Part shown: piece after piece, positions 21,881-24,754 of the stretch
Position numbering within the stretch: position 1 is the first letter of the stretch
Layout: the number at the start of each line of letters is the position of its first letter
From: an uncultured Nitrospira sp.
Lineage (GTDB): Bacteria > Nitrospirota > Nitrospiria > Nitrospirales > UBA8639
Assembly (NCBI GenBank): GCA_902500695.1
Contig: CABVRQ010000056.1
Span: forward strand, 1-24,754
DNA: 24,754 nucleotides
Reading direction: 5' to 3'
Notes under the pieces: model-generated
What the model saw: the letters and a program-made list of their open reading frames with translations, nothing else
Told to the model about the DNA's origin: nothing
Databases searched by the model: none
Translations under genes and position numbers: made by a program

Positions 21881-22957
21881 ATGACGTTCCTAGACCACTT
21901 TTTTGCAACCCTCCCGATTTTTCTCCCAATTTTACTTGTCCTCGCACTGGTCAGCTCAGGTTTATGGTTTGCTCATTGGTTTTTCTTTCGCCGCAATGGA
22001 GGGCTGAAAGAGGAAGATCGATTTTCCGCCCGTGTGGGGATGTTGTTGCTGGTGGGCGTCGGGATTGTGCTCATTCTCCTGGCCCTTCCTCTCGACAAAG
22101 AAACTCACAAAGAACTTTTCCAGCTCTTGGCGCTGTTGATCACAGCAGTCATTACTCTTTCTTCTACGACCTTCGTCTCGAATGCCTTGGCAGGCCTTAT
22201 GTTGCGAGGCATGCAAAGTTTTCGGTTGGGCGATTTTCTTCGCGTGGAGAATCAATTCGGGCGGGTCACAGAACGAGGCTTGTTTCACACGGAAATACAA
22301 ACAGAAGAACGCGACCTCACGACTCTTCCCAACTTATTTTTAGTGTCTCACCCGATTACGGTACTTCGTTCCTCCGGCACGATTGTCTCCGCCACGGTGT
22401 CGTTAGGCTATGATATTTCCCACAAGACCATTGAAAAACTGTTAGCTGAAGCCGCTCTCGCCGCGAATCTCAAAGACCCGTTCGTCCACATCATGGAGCT
22501 TGGGGATTACTCCGTAACCTATCGAGTATCTGGATTTTTAGAAGAAGTCAAACAATTGCTCAGTGCACGGTCAAAGCTTCGCGGGAAAATGCTCACGACC
22601 CTACATGATGCCGGAATCGAAATTGTCTCTCCCGTGGTCATGAATCAACGCCGGCTGGCGGATGGTCTTCGAGTCTTGCCACCCCAATCTTCAGAATTGC
22701 CGTATGGAGAAGAAAACGCGGAGGAGAGTAACCCTGAATCCCTGATCTTTGACAAAGCCGACGCGATGGCACAAATAGAGGCGTTAAAAGAGCAGCGTGA
22801 AGCGATTCGAGAGGAAATCGCTGTCTTGGAGGGTCAAGCCAAATCAAAGAAAGAACACATCGGCCCCTGGATTGAACAACGGATTACGCGCATTCGACAA
22901 GAAGAAGAGCGCTTGTCCCTCCTGATTCAACAAGCCGAATCAGCAAAAATTGAGTAA
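21881..22957 (+). CDS. MscS-family mechanosensitive channel
   Basis: A 358-residue inner-membrane channel. Hydrophobic segments lie at about 9-34, 51-70 and 80-110; the third leads into the pore-type sequence FVSNALAGLMLRGMQSF, then FRLGDFLRVENQFGRVTERGLFHTEIQTEERDLTTLPN, the MscS beta domain signature. A C-terminal charged coiled coil (about 293-357, EALKEQREAIREEIAVLEGQ) extends beyond the usual vestibule. Such channels open under membrane tension and release solutes on osmotic downshift. ATG 21881 was chosen; GTG 21857 is in frame, but the sequence there looks like promoter. No ribosome site is clear. Confidence 0.9.
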   Translation: MTFLDHFFATLPIFLPILLVLALVSSGLWFAHWFFFRRNGGLKEEDRFSARVGMLLLVGVGIVLILLALPLDKETHKELFQLLALLITAVITLSSTTFVSNALAGLMLRGMQSFRLGDFLRVENQFGRVTERGLFHTEIQTEERDLTTLPNLFLVSHPITVLRSSGTIVSATVSLGYDISHKTIEKLLAEAALAANLKDPFVHIMELGDYSVTYRVSGFLEEVKQLLSARSKLRGKMLTTLHDAGIEIVSPVVMNQRRLADGLRVLPPQSSELPYGEENAEESNPESLIFDKADAMAQIEALKEQREAIREEIAVLEGQAKSKKEHIGPWIEQRITRIRQEEERLSLLIQQAESAKIE

Positions 22958-23031
22958 GCTCACCAGAAATGTCTCAGCACCAGTAATCATTTCAGGGATT
23001 CAATACTTTCTCTGATCAGCTATGGTCAGGT

Positions 23032-23445
23032 TCACTTATCCTCTTCAGATGTTTTAAGTTCCTTCGCTACTGTTTTAAAATAGGCCAAAAGATCCCGCAC
23101 CGATATAATTCCAACGATTTCTCCATTTTCCCCCGTGACGGCCAAGTGGCGTATTTTTCGATCGGCCATGAGATCCCGTGCATAATGGACGGACATATTC
23201 CGGGCTACGGTTATGATCGGGCTGGACATCAGTTCCTTCACTTTCAAGCGTTCAACTTGGCCAGGTTGTTCAGCTACCGCGCGCACCACATCCGATTCGG
23301 TGACAATTCCAGAAAATCCAGAATCATGTTTCACCAACAGGGAACTCATCCGCTTGTTAACCATGAGTGTGGCGGCCTCCTGAATGCTCGCATCCTCAGT
23401 CACGAAACTCAGATCCCGTGTCATGAATTGCCCAATCGTGGCCAT
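23032..23445 (-). CDS. Two-CBS-domain protein
   Basis: A 137-residue protein consisting of a CBS pair: domain 1 about residues 8-62 (FMTRDLSFVTEDASIQEAA to GIVTESDVVRAV), domain 2 about 70-124 (ELMSSPIITVARNMSVHYAR to GIISVRDLLAYF). CBS pairs bind adenosine nucleotides and sense energy state, usually controlling a partner enzyme or channel; none is fused here. ATG 23445 follows AGGGAGGG with a seven-base spacer. It is convergent with the MscS gene. It lies downstream of the CADD-like gene on the same strand, 128 bp away, so shared transcription is possible. Confidence 0.92.
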   Translation of the reverse strand: MATIGQFMTRDLSFVTEDASIQEAATLMVNKRMSSLLVKHDSGFSGIVTESDVVRAVAEQPGQVERLKVKELMSSPIITVARNMSVHYARDLMADRKIRHLAVTGENGEIVGIISVRDLLAYFKTVAKELKTSEEDK

Positions 23446-23573
23446 GTCATTTCCCTCCCTCTTTAAAATTGGAAAAGCCTATTGTGGAGGAAATTCCAGA
23501 AAATATCCAGATTGAACACATTCTCGTTTTCCATCAACCTTCAACTGTAACAAGGGCCCCCCCCCTCATCGCC

Positions 23574-24341
23574 TTAACGGATTTTACCCTCGTTTTTCTT
23601 TAACCCACAGGCACGGGCAACTCCATCACGATAGCGAAGCCAAAGATCCAACGTGCGTTGTATCGCGGCCAGAATTTTATGTTGATGGGACCGAGTGCCA
23701 GCATAGTGAACCACCATCGCATACGCATCATGACGATGACCGGTCTCAACCATTTGATGGGCTCGAATGAGATCCATGGCTTGGGGTGATGCCCCCTGAT
23801 GCCGAACCAGCGGATGATGTTTAATCTTTTCGTGAATATGACGGCGAGTTTTCGATTTGGCGGGATGGAGGAGTTCCTCACGATCATTAACGCTACCTTC
23901 GACAAATATCGTCAAGACGGCTGCACCCAACACCCAATCCGAACTATTGGAAACCCCATCCAACCATGCTCGATAGCGCTGTGTAGCAGGCAACAACTGA
24001 ATCTTCTCAAATTCGCGTGAGCGAAACCCTAACCCCTCCATCATTTCCATAAAGAGTTCAGGATGTGAAGTCCCCAAGGACAGCCTTCCGGTATCTTCCT
24101 CGTAAATATTTTCGGCTAACATTTTTCGGACTTCTAACGGAGGATTTTGCCCATGAATGCGCGCCAGGAATACTGGGAAGTCGCGAACATATGACACATA
24201 CTCCTGTTGGAAATGAATTTTGAGCTGCGGTTTGGACATGGATGGCCCGACAAACTGCGGCCAGGCCCAATGATGCTTTTGATCCATGATATCCAGCAAT
24301 TGCAGGCGGAATTTTGCTGAAGATAGTTTTTTAATGGACAT
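23574..24341 (-). CDS. TenA/PqqC/CADD-like heme-oxygenase-fold metalloenzyme
   Basis: A 255-residue helical protein of the iron-containing redox enzyme family (heme-oxygenase-like di-iron oxidases, including CADD). Expected ligands appear in order: Glu78 or Glu81/82 (ENIYEED), His93 (SHPEL), Glu148 (FVEGSVN), His195, Glu199 and His202 (AHQMVETGH). The H-x3-E-x2-H pattern matches the H-x3-D-x2-H of CADD with Glu for Asp. Known relatives make p-aminobenzoate or carry out other O2-dependent reactions; the substrate here is unknown. ATG 24341 was chosen for AGAGG six bases upstream. The in-frame ATG 24377 has no ribosome site and adds a tail unlike the family. Confidence 0.82.
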   Translation of the reverse strand: MSIKKLSSAKFRLQLLDIMDQKHHWAWPQFVGPSMSKPQLKIHFQQEYVSYVRDFPVFLARIHGQNPPLEVRKMLAENIYEEDTGRLSLGTSHPELFMEMMEGLGFRSREFEKIQLLPATQRYRAWLDGVSNSSDWVLGAAVLTIFVEGSVNDREELLHPAKSKTRRHIHEKIKHHPLVRHQGASPQAMDLIRAHQMVETGHRHDAYAMVVHYAGTRSHQHKILAAIQRTLDLWLRYRDGVARACGLKKNEGKIR

Positions 24342-24754
24342 ACCCTCCCTCTGGTTAATGATGTGGGGATTTGCCATTCAATCAATGTCCAGATTGAATT
24401 CAACTATTTCATAACCATTCGGATTTCAAGCGCTGATCTAAAGTCTCTCATTTTTTGGGGATTGATAACCACAAATTCAACCGTTGGAAAATGATATCCG
24501 GTTCCTAGGGAGTTCTGTCCCAAACATTCAGAATAGCAGGATGGGTCAAGTACGCAACCACGCTTGAGAAATTAAGGATTACCTGGAACGCACACGCATC
24601 ACTTTCATTACCAAAACAAATACTAACTACCAAAACCCTATCATATTTAATATCATTGGCCCACATCATTTTTCTTTCCAAATAAAGTGAATTCAACGAC
24701 ATAACATACTTGAAAAAGCAAAAAAGGAAACCAAATCTGAAAATTTTAGCCAGT
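24342..24754. other. AT-rich end region without a supported gene
   Basis: About 410 bp of AT-rich sequence upstream of the CADD-like gene to the window edge. A 65-codon minus-strand frame at 24505-24702 shows no known motif and no ribosome site. The region probably holds the promoter of the CADD/CBS genes, but I could not place one with confidence. Confidence 0.45.

Noticed and set aside
23555..23563. C-run upstream of the CBS gene as a phase-variable tract
   Set aside because: It lies between genes past a stop codon, and nothing shows it controls a reading frame or promoter spacing.
24505..24702. 65-codon minus-strand frame near the right edge
   Set aside because: AT-rich DNA, no ribosome site, no motif; probably chance.

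Overview
The window looks like chromosomal DNA from an aerobic, Gram-negative-type bacterium of about 50% GC by eye. It carries many periplasmic c-type cytochromes, a lipoprotein Cu/Zn superoxide dismutase, a beta-carbonic anhydrase, a short sll1863-like stress protein and a GH3-family ligase. That mix fits a Nitrospira-like (Nitrospirota) genome. This lineage guess is inference from gene content and is not shown directly. No rRNA, tRNA, CRISPR array or complete mobile element was seen.

Layout. (1) 1-1844: the 3' end of an intradiol ring-cleavage dioxygenase on the plus strand, facing a minus-strand ZIP metal transporter and glycerophosphodiester phosphodiesterase. (2) 1845-2245: a non-coding stretch with a dispersed REP-like repeat and a stem-loop. 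(3) 2246-6368: seven co-directional minus-strand genes, namely six c-type cytochromes (seven heme motifs in all) with a Cu/Zn SOD lipoprotein between two of them. A sigma-54-like promoter candidate lies just upstream. (4) 6878-8728: a TIR-domain protein followed by a DUF2130 coiled-coil protein with PD-(D/E)XK-type nuclease residues, a possible defence pair. (5) 9166-9528: a coiled-coil stress protein. (6) 9809-13909: a tightly overlapping four-gene minus-strand operon (4-TM membrane protein, sterol-desaturase-family di-iron hydroxylase, GH3 acyl-acid amido synthetase, enolase-superfamily MLE-type enzyme). Reading divergently from it are an SDR oxidoreductase and a nitrobindin/FABP-like beta-barrel protein. 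(7) 15885-16316: a secreted protein with three tandem WWFDSK repeats. (8) 16816-17983: carbonic anhydrase and a DksA/TraR zinc-finger protein. (9) 18095-20834: methyltransferase, HI0933/YhiN-type flavoprotein and a second methyltransferase. The first methyltransferase seems to need a non-ATG start or contains a frameshift. (10) 21240-24341: receiver-only response regulator, MscS-type channel, two-CBS protein and a CADD/TenA-like heme-oxygenase-fold metalloenzyme.

Most promising as undescribed biology: the four-gene GH3 operon, which could make, hydroxylate and epimerise an N-acyl amino acid or similar amide; the TIR plus DUF2130 pair; and the seven-gene cytochrome/SOD locus. The secreted WWFDSK-repeat protein matches no family I recognise. 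All functional claims rest on motif reading, with no database search.
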